A stretch of 64,000 nucleotides of DNA from Streptomyces lycii (lineage in GTDB: Bacteria; Actinomycetota; Actinomycetes; Streptomycetales; Streptomycetaceae), in NCBI RefSeq assembly GCF_009735685.1, contig NZ_WHPN01000422.1, positions 1 to 64,000 of the forward strand, written 5' to 3'. The translations under genes were made by a program, and so were the position numbers. How positions within the stretch are numbered: the first letter of the stretch is position 1; every line of letters starts with the position of its first letter. Of the stretch, positions 53,210 to 61,721 are shown piece by piece. The notes below the pieces were generated by a model that worked only from the letters and a program-made list of their open reading frames with translations, had not been told where the DNA came from and did not search any database.

Positions 53210-54010
53210 CTACACCACGCCCGCGACGGAGCGGCGAACGCGCACCCGGGCGGCGCCTCCGCGCACGTCGGAGGCCACGTCCTCGAACACGTCCAGCGCC
53301 GCGTCGAGATCGTGTGCCGCGGCCGCCTCCCGGCCGCCCGCGCCCATCCGCGCACGGGTCGCCGGATCGGCGAGCAGGTCGGCAAGCGCCGCGGCGAGCC
53401 CCGCCACGTCTCCGGGCCGGTACAGCAGGCCGTTGCGGCCGGGGTGGACGAGGTGCGGGAGTGCGACCGCTTCGGCGGCCACCACGCGCCGCCCGGCCGC
53501 CATCGCCTCGAGCATCACCAGACTCTGCAGCTCGGCGATGCCCGGCATGCAGAACACCGCGCGCCCCGGGAGCCCCGCGCGGGCGCCGAGGAGCTCGACG
53601 GCCCGGGGCGCGGGCGCGGTGACCACATCGGCCGGCTCGTGAACGCGGGCCAGGTCCCGCCAGGCCCACCGCGAGACCCGGTCGGTGAGCACGGCCGGCA
53701 CCCGGGCGTACTGCAGCATGTTCTCCGGCATGAAGTGGTTCGTGGCGACGGTCGGGCACCCGGCCGCGGATGCGCCCGCGAGCAGACCGCGCCCGCCCTG
53801 GAAGTGCGACTGCACGTGCACCACGTCCGGGCGCACCGCCCGCAGCAGCCGCCGCGCCCCGGCGGCGGCCGGGCCGGGCAGGCAGGCGCGGAGCCGGCCC
53901 TGACCGGGGACGCGGCAGGACCGCAGCCGGCGCACCGCCTGCACACCGTTCCCCGGGACCGGGGACGAGGCCGCGCCGGCGTCGGACGGCGCCACGGCGT
54001 GCACCCCAGA
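53210..54010 (-). pseudogene. Family 4 glycosyltransferase with N-terminal and internal deletions
   Basis: Recognisable GT-B pieces are VHAVAPSD, RRLLRAVRPDVVHVQSHF, PTVATNHFMPENMLQYARVP, ADVVTAPAPRAVELLGARAG and, directly after, FCMPGIAELQSLVMLEAMAA, GRRVVAAEAVALPHLVHPGR and NGLLYRPGDVAGL. About 100 residues between the ELLG and FCMPG segments, including the acceptor-to-donor linker, are missing, and the first strand-helix unit is replaced by the MFS fragment. It resembles PimB/MgtA-type mannosyltransferases but cannot be functional. Confidence 0.75.
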
Positions 54011-54315
54011 TCCAGCAGGGCGCGGTCGGTCCGCTGCTGCACCAGCTGCCGGGCGACGCGCGTGGGCACCTGCCGGATCAGGAACCCGGTGACCGGGATG
54101 ACCACGGACATCGTGAGCAGGAAGCCCGCGGTGAGCCACTGCCCGACGCTCGCCTCGACCCGCAGGTCGGTCACGAGCACCGGAAGCGCGACGCCCATGA
54201 TCGTCTCGTTGAGGAAGACGGCGAACGTGGAGACCAGCAGCACCCCGATCACGACGCGGTTGCGGGAACCGAGCTGTCCCGAGATGCCGGGACCGCCTTC
54301 GACGACAGCCGCCAT
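54011..54315 (-). pseudogene. MFS (DHA2) transporter, N-terminal 85 codons
   Basis: The ATG at 54315 has AAGGAG upstream, inside the operator, and encodes VVIGVLLVSTFAVFLNETIM, GVALPVLVTDLRVEASVGQW and LTAGFLLTMSVVIPVTGFLI, the first helices of an EmrB/QacA-like exporter. It then fuses out of frame to a glycosyltransferase remnant near 54010. Promoter and operator appear intact although the gene is not. Confidence 0.75.
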
Positions 54316-54323
54316 GACCACTC

Positions 54324-54370
54324 CTTAACGATGTTCAGCTACGCCTCAGCCTGACTGAACATCGTTAAAG
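54324..54370. promoter_or_regulatory. TetR operator, site 2
   Basis: CTTAAC-GAT-GTTCAG (54324-54338) and CTGAAC-ATC-GTTAA (54355-54368) repeat the arms of site 1 (50997-51041) with the same internal spacing, but with a different middle. It precedes the broken MFS gene and overlaps the stop of a TetR remnant. Confidence 0.75.
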
Positions 54371-54620
54371 TGTCAATCGGCGGCTGACCCCGCGCTCACC
54401 CTTCCGGTAGCGGGTCACCATCGCGACCAGCTCGTCCTCGAACGTTTCGACGGGACGGTCCGCGGAGCGGCCATGAACGTGTGCGTGTTCATCTCCACGG
54501 TGAACAGGATGATCCCCGCGGCGACGCCGGGGTCGCCCACGCGGACGTCGGGGTGCTCGACGATGACGTCGCGGACCTGGGCCGTGCGCGACTTCCCGTG
54601 CCGGTCGATCGTGTCGAGCA
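54365..54620 (-). pseudogene. TetR-family regulator, C-terminal fragment
   Basis: The minus strand encodes VEHPDVRVGDPGVAAGIILF and TVEMNTHTFMAAP, then, after a shift, ADRPVETFEDELVAMVTRYR and a stop at 54365. These are typical last helices of TetR_C domains. The DNA-binding half is missing; it was probably the original regulator of the adjacent exporter. Confidence 0.65.
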
Positions 54621-54629
54621 GTTCCTGGG

Positions 54630-55085
54630 AGACCGGCGCCTCATCGCCCACATCGAGGACGGGCCCCTCATCGACGCCTTCCACCGCGGCTGCTCACCCA
54701 CCGCGCTGCACCGGCGCTGGGGCCGCACCCGCATCCTGTACCGCGATATCGAGCGGCTACTCGCCCACTGCGACATCTGGATCAGCCTTGACCGCACACC
54801 AGCGAAGCCATCGCCCCGACCTGCACAGGACGGCTCGGCCGGGAACAAGGCGTGGTTGGCCGGCGGCGTGCAAGTCGCCGACACCCGCCAGCGCCGCGGC
54901 ATCTGCACCGCGCTGGTCCACCATGCCGCCGAGAACGCCCGGGCCCAAGGCGCTCACACCCTCAGCGCGTACACCGAAGCGTCGAACACCCCGATGCTGC
55001 ACCTCCTGCGCAATCTCGGGCCCTGCACCACACCTACGAGGGCACCCACATCGACGTCCGCAATTGAGGGCTTGCCCGCACCGCC
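54630..55085 (+). pseudogene. GNAT acetyltransferase, internally deleted
   Basis: Plus-strand segments LIDAFHRGCSPTALHRRWGR, RILYRDIERLLAHCDIWISL and, further on, VADTRQRRGICTALVHHAAE, NARAQGAHTLSAYTEASNTP belong to one GNAT family common in streptomycetes. The central strand region is shortened and the end shifts frame after LRNLGPCTT. The acetyl-CoA loop QRRGICTA is still readable (usually QRRGIGTA). Not functional as it stands. Confidence 0.65.
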
Positions 55086-55138
55086 GTGCTGCTGAGGGCG
55101 GCGCGGGCTCAGTCACCCGAAGCCTGGGTTGTCCGGGG

Positions 55139-56797
55139 TCACATGGGAGCCCTGCTCCACCGCTGGTTGGCCTGGCCGTTGCAGGCCCACAGGATGCCCG
55201 GCGTGCCGTTGGCGGTGCCCGCCTCGTCGACGTCCAGGCACAGGCCGGAGTGGTCGTTGCGGATCGTGCCGTCGGAGCCGAGGGTCCACCGCTGGTTGGC
55301 CTGGCCGTTGCAGGGCCAGGTGATCACCGGTGTGCCGTTCGCGGTGCCCTGGTCCATGGCGTCGAGGCACTTGTCGCCGAAGACGCGGATCTCGCCGTTC
55401 TCCCAGCTGGTCCACAGCTGGTTGGCCGCGGTGTGGCAATCCCAGACCAGGACGGTGGCGCCGGGGGCGGTCGAGGCGTTGTCGACGTCCAGGCACCGGC
55501 CCGAGGACTCACCGCGCCACCGGGAGGTCGTGTTCTGCAGCGGGGTGCCGCCCGTCACCCGGTAGACCGCGGTGCCGTGCGCGGGCACGTCCGCGGAGAG
55601 CTGGCCGCCGGTGCTGGATGTGGCGCCGGTCCACAGGTCGGTCAGGGTGAACGACGCGCCGGCCAAACCTGTTTCGGCTGCGGTGGTGCTGATCCTCGTG
55701 GTGGAGGCGCCGCGGTTGAGCAGGCCGACGGCGACGGAGCCGTCGGACAGCGGCTTGGCGAAGACCTCTGTGTTGCCGTCGTCCCGTACCCGCCGGCCGC
55801 CCGCACCGAGCGTGTCCTGGTTCACGGCGAGCAGGCGTTCGTTGCGCAGGACGGCGCTGACGTCGGCGGACATGGTGCGGATGTCGTTGCCCGCCATCAG
55901 CGGCGCGCCCATCAGGGCCCACAGCGCGAAGTGCGACCGCGATTCGGTCAGGGTGAGGCCGGGCCTGCCGACCACCAGCATGTCCGGGTCGTTCCAGTGA
56001 CCGGGCCCGGCCTGTGCGGCCAGCGGCGCGGTCACGTCGAGGACGTTGCCCACCCCCATCGGGTAGCTGTTCACGTTGTCGCTCTGCCAGATGTCCAGCA
56101 GGTCCTCGGTAGTGCGCCACATGTCGGCGACCTCCCCCCAGTTGTACTTGTCGCCGGTGGGGGCGTGGTAGCTGTTGGAGTTGATGCTGTAGACGATGTC
56201 CCGTCCCGTGGCGCGCAGCGCGTCCCGCATGATGGAGAACCGGGCGATCTGCTCGTCGCGGGTACCGGCACCGGAACACCAGTCGTACTTGAGGTAGTCG
56301 ACTCCCCAGGAGGCGAAGGTCCGGGCGTCCTGCGTTTCGTGGCCCATGCTGCCGGTGGAACCGGGAAACGTGCCGCCGCCTTGGGCGCAGGTGCGTTCGG
56401 TCGGCACCTGGTAGATGCCGAACTTCAGCCCGCGGCTGTGAATGTAGTCGCCCAGCGCCTTCATGCCGCTGGGAAATTTCTCCGGGTGCGCACGGAGGGA
56501 GCCGTCGGCGGCCCGCTCGGGGTCGAACCAGCAGTCGTCGACCACCACGTACTCATACCCGGCGTCCCGCATTCCCGAGCTCACCATCGTGTCCGCCGCA
56601 TCACGGATCACCTGTTCGTTGACACCGTTGCAGCCGAAGCTGTTCCAGCTGTTCCACCCCAACGGTGGGGTGAGTGCCGGACTGCCAGGGGCGGCCTCGG
56701 CCCGGTCGGGCTGGGGTGGCGTCGCGCCGAGCAGGGTCAGTGCGACGGCCGACGCCACGAGTAAGCGCGGTAGGTGTCGAAGAGATCGCAGCTTCAT
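55139..56797 (-). CDS. Secreted GH27 glycosidase with C-terminal ricin-type CBM13
   Basis: Exported hemicellulase of 552 residues; ATG at 56797 behind AGAAGGAACGC. Signal peptide about 1-36 (LPRLLVASAVALTLLGA). GH27 barrel about 40-330: LTPPLGWNSWNSFGCNGVNE, the nucleophile Asp in VDYLKYDWCSG and the acid/base Asp in WRTTEDLLDIW. A beta-sandwich domain follows to about 420, then a CBM13 with three QxW repeats (ANQLW, ANQRW twice). GH27 includes alpha-galactosidases and beta-L-arabinopyranosidases; the neighbouring arabinoxylan enzymes make the latter plausible. It lies downstream of the GH10 gene on the same strand, separated by a hairpin. Confidence 0.9.
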   Translation of the reverse strand: MKLRSLRHLPRLLVASAVALTLLGATPPQPDRAEAAPGSPALTPPLGWNSWNSFGCNGVNEQVIRDAADTMVSSGMRDAGYEYVVVDDCWFDPERAADGSLRAHPEKFPSGMKALGDYIHSRGLKFGIYQVPTERTCAQGGGTFPGSTGSMGHETQDARTFASWGVDYLKYDWCSGAGTRDEQIARFSIMRDALRATGRDIVYSINSNSYHAPTGDKYNWGEVADMWRTTEDLLDIWQSDNVNSYPMGVGNVLDVTAPLAAQAGPGHWNDPDMLVVGRPGLTLTESRSHFALWALMGAPLMAGNDIRTMSADVSAVLRNERLLAVNQDTLGAGGRRVRDDGNTEVFAKPLSDGSVAVGLLNRGASTTRISTTAAETGLAGASFTLTDLWTGATSSTGGQLSADVPAHGTAVYRVTGGTPLQNTTSRWRGESSGRCLDVDNASTAPGATVLVWDCHTAANQLWTSWENGEIRVFGDKCLDAMDQGTANGTPVITWPCNGQANQRWTLGSDGTIRNDHSGLCLDVDEAGTANGTPGILWACNGQANQRWSRAPM

Positions 56798-56850
56798 GAG
56801 CGTTCCTTCTGTGGGGGTCGTGGGGTGCACATGGGCGCGCGTGCCCGAGG

Positions 56851-56885
56851 GCGGGGCGCCGCGGAGTTCTCGCGGGGCGCCCCGC
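56851..56885 (-). terminator. Hairpin after the GH10 gene
   Basis: GCGGGGCGCC (56851-56860) and GGCGCCCCGC (56876-56885) form a 10-bp stem in the gap between the xylanase stop and the GH27 start. Confidence 0.65.
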
Positions 56886-56913
56886 CCCCCGGGAGGGGCC
56901 GGAGCTGAGACGA

Positions 56914-58050
56914 TCAGGCCGTCCGGTCGGCTGCGCGGACGTTCTCCCGCCAGGCGGCCGGGTGGTGGGCCTCTGCGGCGGTGTTGCCGCTGTTGCCGCT
57001 GTTGCCGCTGTAACTGTTGGTTGCGGCAGAATTCAGGGCGTCGAGGACCGCGTAGTAGGCCTCCTTCTTGTTGTAGTTGGTGTCGAAGAGCAGAGGTGTG
57101 TCATCCCCGCGCCAGGAGTGCGCGTCAGTGAAGCCCCAGATCGTGATGCCGTTGCAGCGGGAGACAGCTACGCACGCCTGGGTGACGGTGCGGTAGGCAT
57201 TGGCCTGGGCGCTGCCGGAGCCGCCGATGTCCAGCTCGGTGATCTGCACGTCGATGCCGAGGTCGGCGAAGCGCTGCAGGTTCTGCCGGTACGTACTGAG
57301 ATCGGAGTTGGAGTCCAGGTGGCTCTGGAAGCCGACGCAGTCGATCGGCACCCCGCGGGAGCGGAAATCCTGGACCATGCGGTAGATGGCGTCGCTCTTG
57401 GCGTTGATGCCGTCGGTGCCGTAGTCGTTGTAGCAGAGCTTGGCGTTCGGGTCGGCGGAGTCGGCGGCGCGAAACGCCTCCTCGATCCAGCCGTTGCCGA
57501 GCTGCTGCTGAAGGTTGGACTGGCGGCGGCTGCCGTCCCACTCGAACGCCTCGTTGACCACGTCCCAGGAGTGGATCTGACCGCGGTAGTGGCCGGCGAC
57601 TCCGGAGATGTGGTCCAGCATCGCCTGCCGCAGGCTGTCGCCGGTCAGGCCCTGGACCCAGCCGGGCTGCTGGGCGTGCCAGACCAGGGTGTGGCCACGG
57701 ACGGACATGCCCCGGCTCCGGGCGTGTTCGACGATGCGGTCACCGCCGCTGAAGTTGAACTGGCCCCGGTTGGGCTCGGTGGCGTCCCACTTCATCACGT
57801 TCTCGGCGACCACGCTGTTGAACTCCCGGTTCAGCGTGCTGCCGTAGGCCGAATCGTCGAGCAGCTCCGGCACCACGGCTGTGCCGTAGTACCGGCCGCT
57901 CTCTGCGGCGGCGGCGCCGAGCGTGTCGGCTGCGTGAGCGGTGCCCGAGAGGGCCACGACGCCTGCCGTCGCCAGCACGGCGGTCACAGCGACGGCGACC
58001 GTCGAACGGCGACGACGGCGCCGGCCGGGAGCAGGGGGGCTGCTGTGCAT
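56914..58050 (-). CDS. Secreted GH10 endo-1,4-beta-xylanase
   Basis: Exported xylanase of 378 residues. A long Arg-rich n-region (RRRRRR) and hydrophobic core lead to an AHA cleavage site near residue 40. The GH10 barrel (about 43-340) has acid/base Glu167 in SWDVVNEAFEW and nucleophile Glu272 in VQITELDIGG. A Ser/Gly/Asn linker (SYSGNSGNSGN) follows, but instead of the usual carbohydrate-binding module only about 20 unrelated residues remain, so the gene has probably lost its CBM by truncation. The catalytic domain should still work on soluble xylan. Confidence 0.92.
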   Translation of the reverse strand: MHSSPPAPGRRRRRRSTVAVAVTAVLATAGVVALSGTAHAADTLGAAAAESGRYYGTAVVPELLDDSAYGSTLNREFNSVVAENVMKWDATEPNRGQFNFSGGDRIVEHARSRGMSVRGHTLVWHAQQPGWVQGLTGDSLRQAMLDHISGVAGHYRGQIHSWDVVNEAFEWDGSRRQSNLQQQLGNGWIEEAFRAADSADPNAKLCYNDYGTDGINAKSDAIYRMVQDFRSRGVPIDCVGFQSHLDSNSDLSTYRQNLQRFADLGIDVQITELDIGGSGSAQANAYRTVTQACVAVSRCNGITIWGFTDAHSWRGDDTPLLFDTNYNKKEAYYAVLDALNSAATNSYSGNSGNSGNTAAEAHHPAAWRENVRAADRTA

Positions 58051-58855
58051 GCGGGTTACCTCTTTCCCTGTAGTGGGGGGGTCAGGCCGGCAACGTGATC
58101 GACAGAGTGCGCCGCGGCAGCCGGCTTTCTGAAGGGGTGGTCAGGCCGGGAGAAGCGGCGTCGAATGCGGCTCCCGCCGCGAAGAGGCCCGGGCCGGGCG
58201 GCGGAGTACGCACCGGTCATCGGGCCGCGCCGCGGGCGCTGGTTCTCCTCCCGGTTGAGGCCGTGGCGGCGATCAGGCGGTCGAGGCCGAGGCGCACCTC
58301 GGAGCGAAAGCGAACACGGGACAACTTTCCGGCGGCTCTGTCGGTAGGGATCACCACGGCACTCCTTCGCCCCCAGGAGTGCGGCAACCAGCCCGTGCGT
58401 GGAAGGCCTTACCGACCGAAACGGATGGTTCGTGTGCTTGTCGTGCACGATCCGCGGCCGAGTGCAGATCGCCGCCACCATGTTGTCCGATATGCCGAAC
58501 GTTGACTGACTGGTCAGACAACGAGAGAGCATAGACATCTGGAGCCGTCAGTCAACCGTGGAGCGAGGCCGTGTTCGGGAGGGGGCTTTGCTCGCCTCTG
58601 ATCCGCGCGGCCGGTGCCAAGTAGCCGCATGCGCGGGGGTGTTGACATGTAACCCCCTCACCCTGGGATCGTGTCTGTCCGAGGAATCGTTCGATGTTCG
58701 TGATATCGAACGAGCGTCATGAGCGCGACGTGTTGAAACCGCGACGACAGCTGCGAGGGCTCGCGTTCCACCGGGCCGGGGCCACCGGCGACTGCCTGCC
58801 TCCAAGCTGCCACGGGCACGCACCCCGACCGACTCAGAACAAGGAGTGAACGCGT
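58051..58855. promoter_or_regulatory. Divergent hemicellulase promoter region (0.8 kb)
   Basis: No gene is seen. Structured sites are GTTGACTGAC (58501-58510) with its complement GTCAGTCAAC (58547-58556), and CGTTCGAT (58688-58695) with ATCGAACG (58705-58712), an operator-like inverted repeat. A TTGACA (58641-58646) could be a -35 for the GH43 gene. The stretch TGTCCGATATGCCGAACG near 58480-58498 loosely resembles the second operator and faces the xylanase gene. Confidence 0.5.
58688..58712. promoter_or_regulatory. Candidate operator before the GH43 gene
   Basis: Eight-base perfect arms CGTTCGAT and ATCGAACG around nine bases, 143 bp upstream of the start, in an otherwise AT-richer promoter segment. 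Suits a LacI- or AraC-type sugar-responsive regulator; none is encoded in the window. Confidence 0.5.
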
Positions 58856-60241
58856 GTGACGGCGAGCAAAGTCAGGAAATCAGTGCCCTGGCGCGTCGTT
58901 GCCTGGACGGTGAGTCTGCTGTGCGTCCTGGTGGTCTTCCAGCCGCCGGTGGCCAGGGCGGACAATCCGATCGTCCAGACCATCCACACGGCCGACCCGG
59001 CGCCCCTGGTCCACAACGACCGGGTGTACCTCTACACCGGGCATGACGAGGACGGCTCGACGTGGTTCACCATGAAGGAGTGGCGCGTCTACTCGTCCAC
59101 GGACATGGTGAACTGGACGGACCACGGCTCCCCCATGAATCTTGAGACCTTCAGCTGGGCTAGCGCGGACGCCTGGGCAGGGCACGTAGCCGAACGGAAC
59201 GGGAAGTTCTATTGGTACGTTCCGGTGACGAACCGGGAGACCGGCCGGATGGCCATCGGAGTGGCGGTGGGGGACAGTCCCACAGGGCCCTTCCGGGACG
59301 CGCTCGGGCATCCGCTGGTGGAAAACGGCGAGATCGATCCCGCGGTGTTCATCGACGACGACGGTCAGGCGTACCTGTACTGGGGTAATCCGAATCTGTG
59401 GTACGTGAAGCTGAACGCCGACATGACCTCCTATTCGGGCAGTCCGACGCAGATACCCCTCACCACGGAGGGATTCGGGGCCCGTCCCGGGGACTCGGAG
59501 CGTCCAACCCTCTATGAGGAGGGGCCGTGGGTCTACAAGCGCAACAGCCTGTATTACATGGTGTTTGCGGCACAGTGCTGCTCCGAGTTCATCGCCTACT
59601 CGACCGCGCCCACCGCCACGGGTCCGTGGACCTACCGAGGGACGATTATGCCCACGCAGGGCGCGAGCTTCACCAACCATGCGGGAGTCATCGACTACAA
59701 GGGCAACTCCTATTTCTTCTACCACAATGGCGCGTTGCCCGGCGGCGGAGGGTTCACCCGGTCGGTCGCCGTCGAGAAATTCACCTACAACGCCGACGGC
59801 ACCTTTCCGCTCATCAACATGACCACCGACGGAGCGCCCCAGGTGGGCACTCTGGATCCCTATGTCCGCCAGGAGGCCGAGACGATCGCGTGGGGAACCG
59901 GTATCGAGACGGAGCCTTCCGGAGAAGGCGGGATGGGCGTGGGATGGATCGAGAACGGGGACTGGATCAAGGTCAAAGGCGCAGACTTCGGTTCCGGCGC
60001 AAAATCATTCACCGCCAGAGTTGCCTCGGCGACCAGCGGCGGCAGCATCGAGATTCGCCTCGATGAGGTGAACGGGCCGGTCGCGGGAGAGTGCGAGGTC
60101 CCCGGGACCGGGGGCTGGCAGACCTGGATTGCCGTTTCCTGCCCGGTGAACGGTGCAACAGGGACCAGCGACGTGTACTTCAGGTATTCCGGCGGGAGCG
60201 GCTACCTGTTCAACATGAACTGGTGGCAGTTCTCAGCCTGA
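58856..60241 (+). CDS. Secreted GH43 arabinofuranosidase/xylosidase with CBM6
   Basis: Exported glycosidase of 461 residues. The GTG at 58856 follows AAGGAG; signal peptide about 1-35 ends in VARA. GH43 propeller about 40-325: catalytic base Asp in TIHTADPAPLVHNDRVYLYT, the pKa-modulating Asp in NGEIDPAVFIDDDG and the acid Glu in LYEEGPWVYKR. A CBM6 (about 335-461) contains RQEAETIAWGTGIE and WIENGDWIKVKGADFG. The layout resembles arabinoxylan arabinofuranohydrolases such as XynD. Divergent from GH10 and GH27, it completes a small arabinoxylan-degrading set. Confidence 0.92.
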   Translation: MTASKVRKSVPWRVVAWTVSLLCVLVVFQPPVARADNPIVQTIHTADPAPLVHNDRVYLYTGHDEDGSTWFTMKEWRVYSSTDMVNWTDHGSPMNLETFSWASADAWAGHVAERNGKFYWYVPVTNRETGRMAIGVAVGDSPTGPFRDALGHPLVENGEIDPAVFIDDDGQAYLYWGNPNLWYVKLNADMTSYSGSPTQIPLTTEGFGARPGDSERPTLYEEGPWVYKRNSLYYMVFAAQCCSEFIAYSTAPTATGPWTYRGTIMPTQGASFTNHAGVIDYKGNSYFFYHNGALPGGGGFTRSVAVEKFTYNADGTFPLINMTTDGAPQVGTLDPYVRQEAETIAWGTGIETEPSGEGGMGVGWIENGDWIKVKGADFGSGAKSFTARVASATSGGSIEIRLDEVNGPVAGECEVPGTGGWQTWIAVSCPVNGATGTSDVYFRYSGGSGYLFNMNWWQFSA

Positions 60242-60311
60242 GAGGGTTTCGCGGGCCGGCTTCGGAGATGATCCGGCCGGCTTCGGCGGGGATGTCGTCC
60301 GGAGTGAAGAT

Positions 60312-60840
60312 GACAGGCCGGATACGGCGCGGTCGCGGTGGGAGTGCCCCGTCTGCGGGTCAACGCCAAGGGCTTGACCCTGCCTTACCCCAGGCTGAGG
60401 AGAAGGCTGCGTCGGAAACGACCCGGGTGGCGTGCAGGAATCGGCGCATGAGTGGCAACTCCCGGGGCCCGGCGCCCCGTCACATGGGGAGCAGGGCCGG
60501 TGCTCCCAGTCGGGGAAACCGGGTCGGGAGCGGGCAAGGGGTCTTGGGCTGTTCGCCGGCCGGGCCGGGCCGGCACGGGTGGGTGATCGCGGGGGCGGAC
60601 GGTTGACGACAGCGCCCAGTGGCGCGGTAGGGCGCGGAACGTCGACCGGATCGGGTGACGGACGAACCGGGCATGGTTGACCCGTCTGCGAGGTGGGAGC
60701 ACGCGGGCTCCCAGAGGGCTCCCCGTCACTCCCACCTCCGGAACGGCAAAAGCCGTTCCCGCTACCCGCGGAAACGGCCTCCGACCTGCGGTGATGCTGG
60801 TCGGGACGACCGACCCCTTGACCCCCAGCACCGGCTCCAG
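60312..60840. repeat. Long direct repeat, copy 2
   Basis: Matches 16141-16670 in the same orientation, with the shared hairpin GGAACGGC-AAAA-GCCGTTCC at 60740-60759. By eye the copies agree at well over four fifths of positions in the second half and less in the first. Confidence 0.8.
60798..60828 (-). other. Second tRNA-Pro(GGG) 3'-half remnant
   Basis: Same sequence as 16624-16670 but lacking about 15 bases of the T-arm; CTGGGGGTCAAGGGGTCG remains on the minus strand. A decayed attachment-site candidate at the right end of the island. Confidence 0.55.
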
Positions 60841-60970
60841 CGTTCACATAAGGATGTGAAGGACCGCAACGGGACAGGCTGAACGGTCAAGCGCGGTTGC
60901 GTGAACTTCGAGGCCCCTCCTCTCCCCACAGCACCGGGGCCGAGAGCGCAAGGAACGTGAGGTAGCGGGG

Positions 60971-61110
60971 ATGGCGCAGAAGGACAGCGGCGACGTCTTC
61001 ACCAGTCCCGACAGCGCTCACGGCCGGCGTCTACGCCCACGCCCGCCTCCCGCCTTCAGCGCCAAGCGATCGACACCCTCAACAACGCCCTCTGCCTCGG
61101 CAACGAGCGG
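60971..61110 (+). pseudogene. Tyrosine recombinase (integrase), C-terminal remnant
   Basis: One frame reads ALTAGVYAHARL, with the Tyr nucleophile context of phage-type integrases, and after a shift RLQRQAIDTLNNAL, their usual C-terminal helix. The Arg-His-Arg boxes are gone. It lies just outside the tRNA-Pro half at 60798-60828, where an integrase gene would be expected. Confidence 0.55.
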
Positions 61111-61301
61111 CCCTGGCGACCAACCCACCCCGGCAGTTGTCCGCTGACGTTGCCGTCACCGTTGCCGTCAATCGACCGGGAGCCCCCACCAAGCACTCGC
61201 CTGGTGAGGCTCCCACTTTGTACGCCGTCCAGAATTCAGGTAGTCGTAGTGACCGGTACTTGATGGCGCTACCGAGAGGCCGCACGGCCCGCCGATCACT
61301 C
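61111..61301. other. Short gap without features
   Basis: Non-coding; only a GTTGCCGTCACCGTTGCCGT tandem-like stretch near 61150 is noticeable. Confidence 0.4.
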
Positions 61302-61721
61302 CTATGTCAAGTTATGCCAAGCATGGCTGCAACTGCCTCGACACTCCAGCTCTCTCCGCCGCGTATCCGCCACGACGAAAGTGGAAAGGAGGACGCGGAA
61401 TGCCATCACGTATTCAGCTTGAGGAAGATTGATAATCTTTCCCATTTGCTGGAGTAGCGGTTCCCTGACAATCAGAACAGCGGGATTTGCAGTCGGCTTT
61501 ACTCCGGATCGCGTAACGCCCTCTCGGCCGTCCTCCGCCGTTGCGTGGGCCTGCATGGAGTGGCGAACCACTTCATGCAGTACCGCCTTTTGCTCGACCT
61601 GTTCCAGGGAAGAGAACCAGCTCACCCCCTGCTCCAAACCAAGGAGGCCCTGTGCAACCTCGTTGATGATTCGCTCCGACGCTTTCAATTGATCACCGGA
61701 TCCGGGGCTCGAATATGACAT
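61302..61721 (-). CDS. DUF5958-like protein, candidate immunity protein
   Basis: Helical cytoplasmic protein of 139 residues: INEVAQGLLGLEQGVSWFSS, HEVVRHSMQAHATAEDGREG, RSGVKPTANPAVLIV and a C-terminal VVADTRRRE-C-x3-C-x2-AWHNL tail. I recognise this as the DUF5958 family, common in streptomycetes next to RHS-type toxins. The ATG at 61721 lies inside the 3' end of the upstream toxin gene (29-base overlap), so translation is coupled, as expected for toxin-immunity pairs. Its GC content is lower than that of the rest of the window, a sign of transfer. Immunity function is inferred from position. Confidence 0.75.
   Translation of the reverse strand: MSYSSPGSGDQLKASERIINEVAQGLLGLEQGVSWFSSLEQVEQKAVLHEVVRHSMQAHATAEDGREGVTRSGVKPTANPAVLIVREPLLQQMGKIINLPQAEYVMAFRVLLSTFVVADTRRRELECRGSCSHAWHNLT

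Noticed and set aside
54481..56764. Long plus-strand opening over the GH27 gene (763 codons)
   Set aside because: Antisense shadow; only its first part overlaps the genuine GNAT fragment.
60091..60606. 171-codon opening inside direct repeat copy 2
   Set aside because: The corresponding frame is not conserved in copy 1, so the repeat is probably non-coding.
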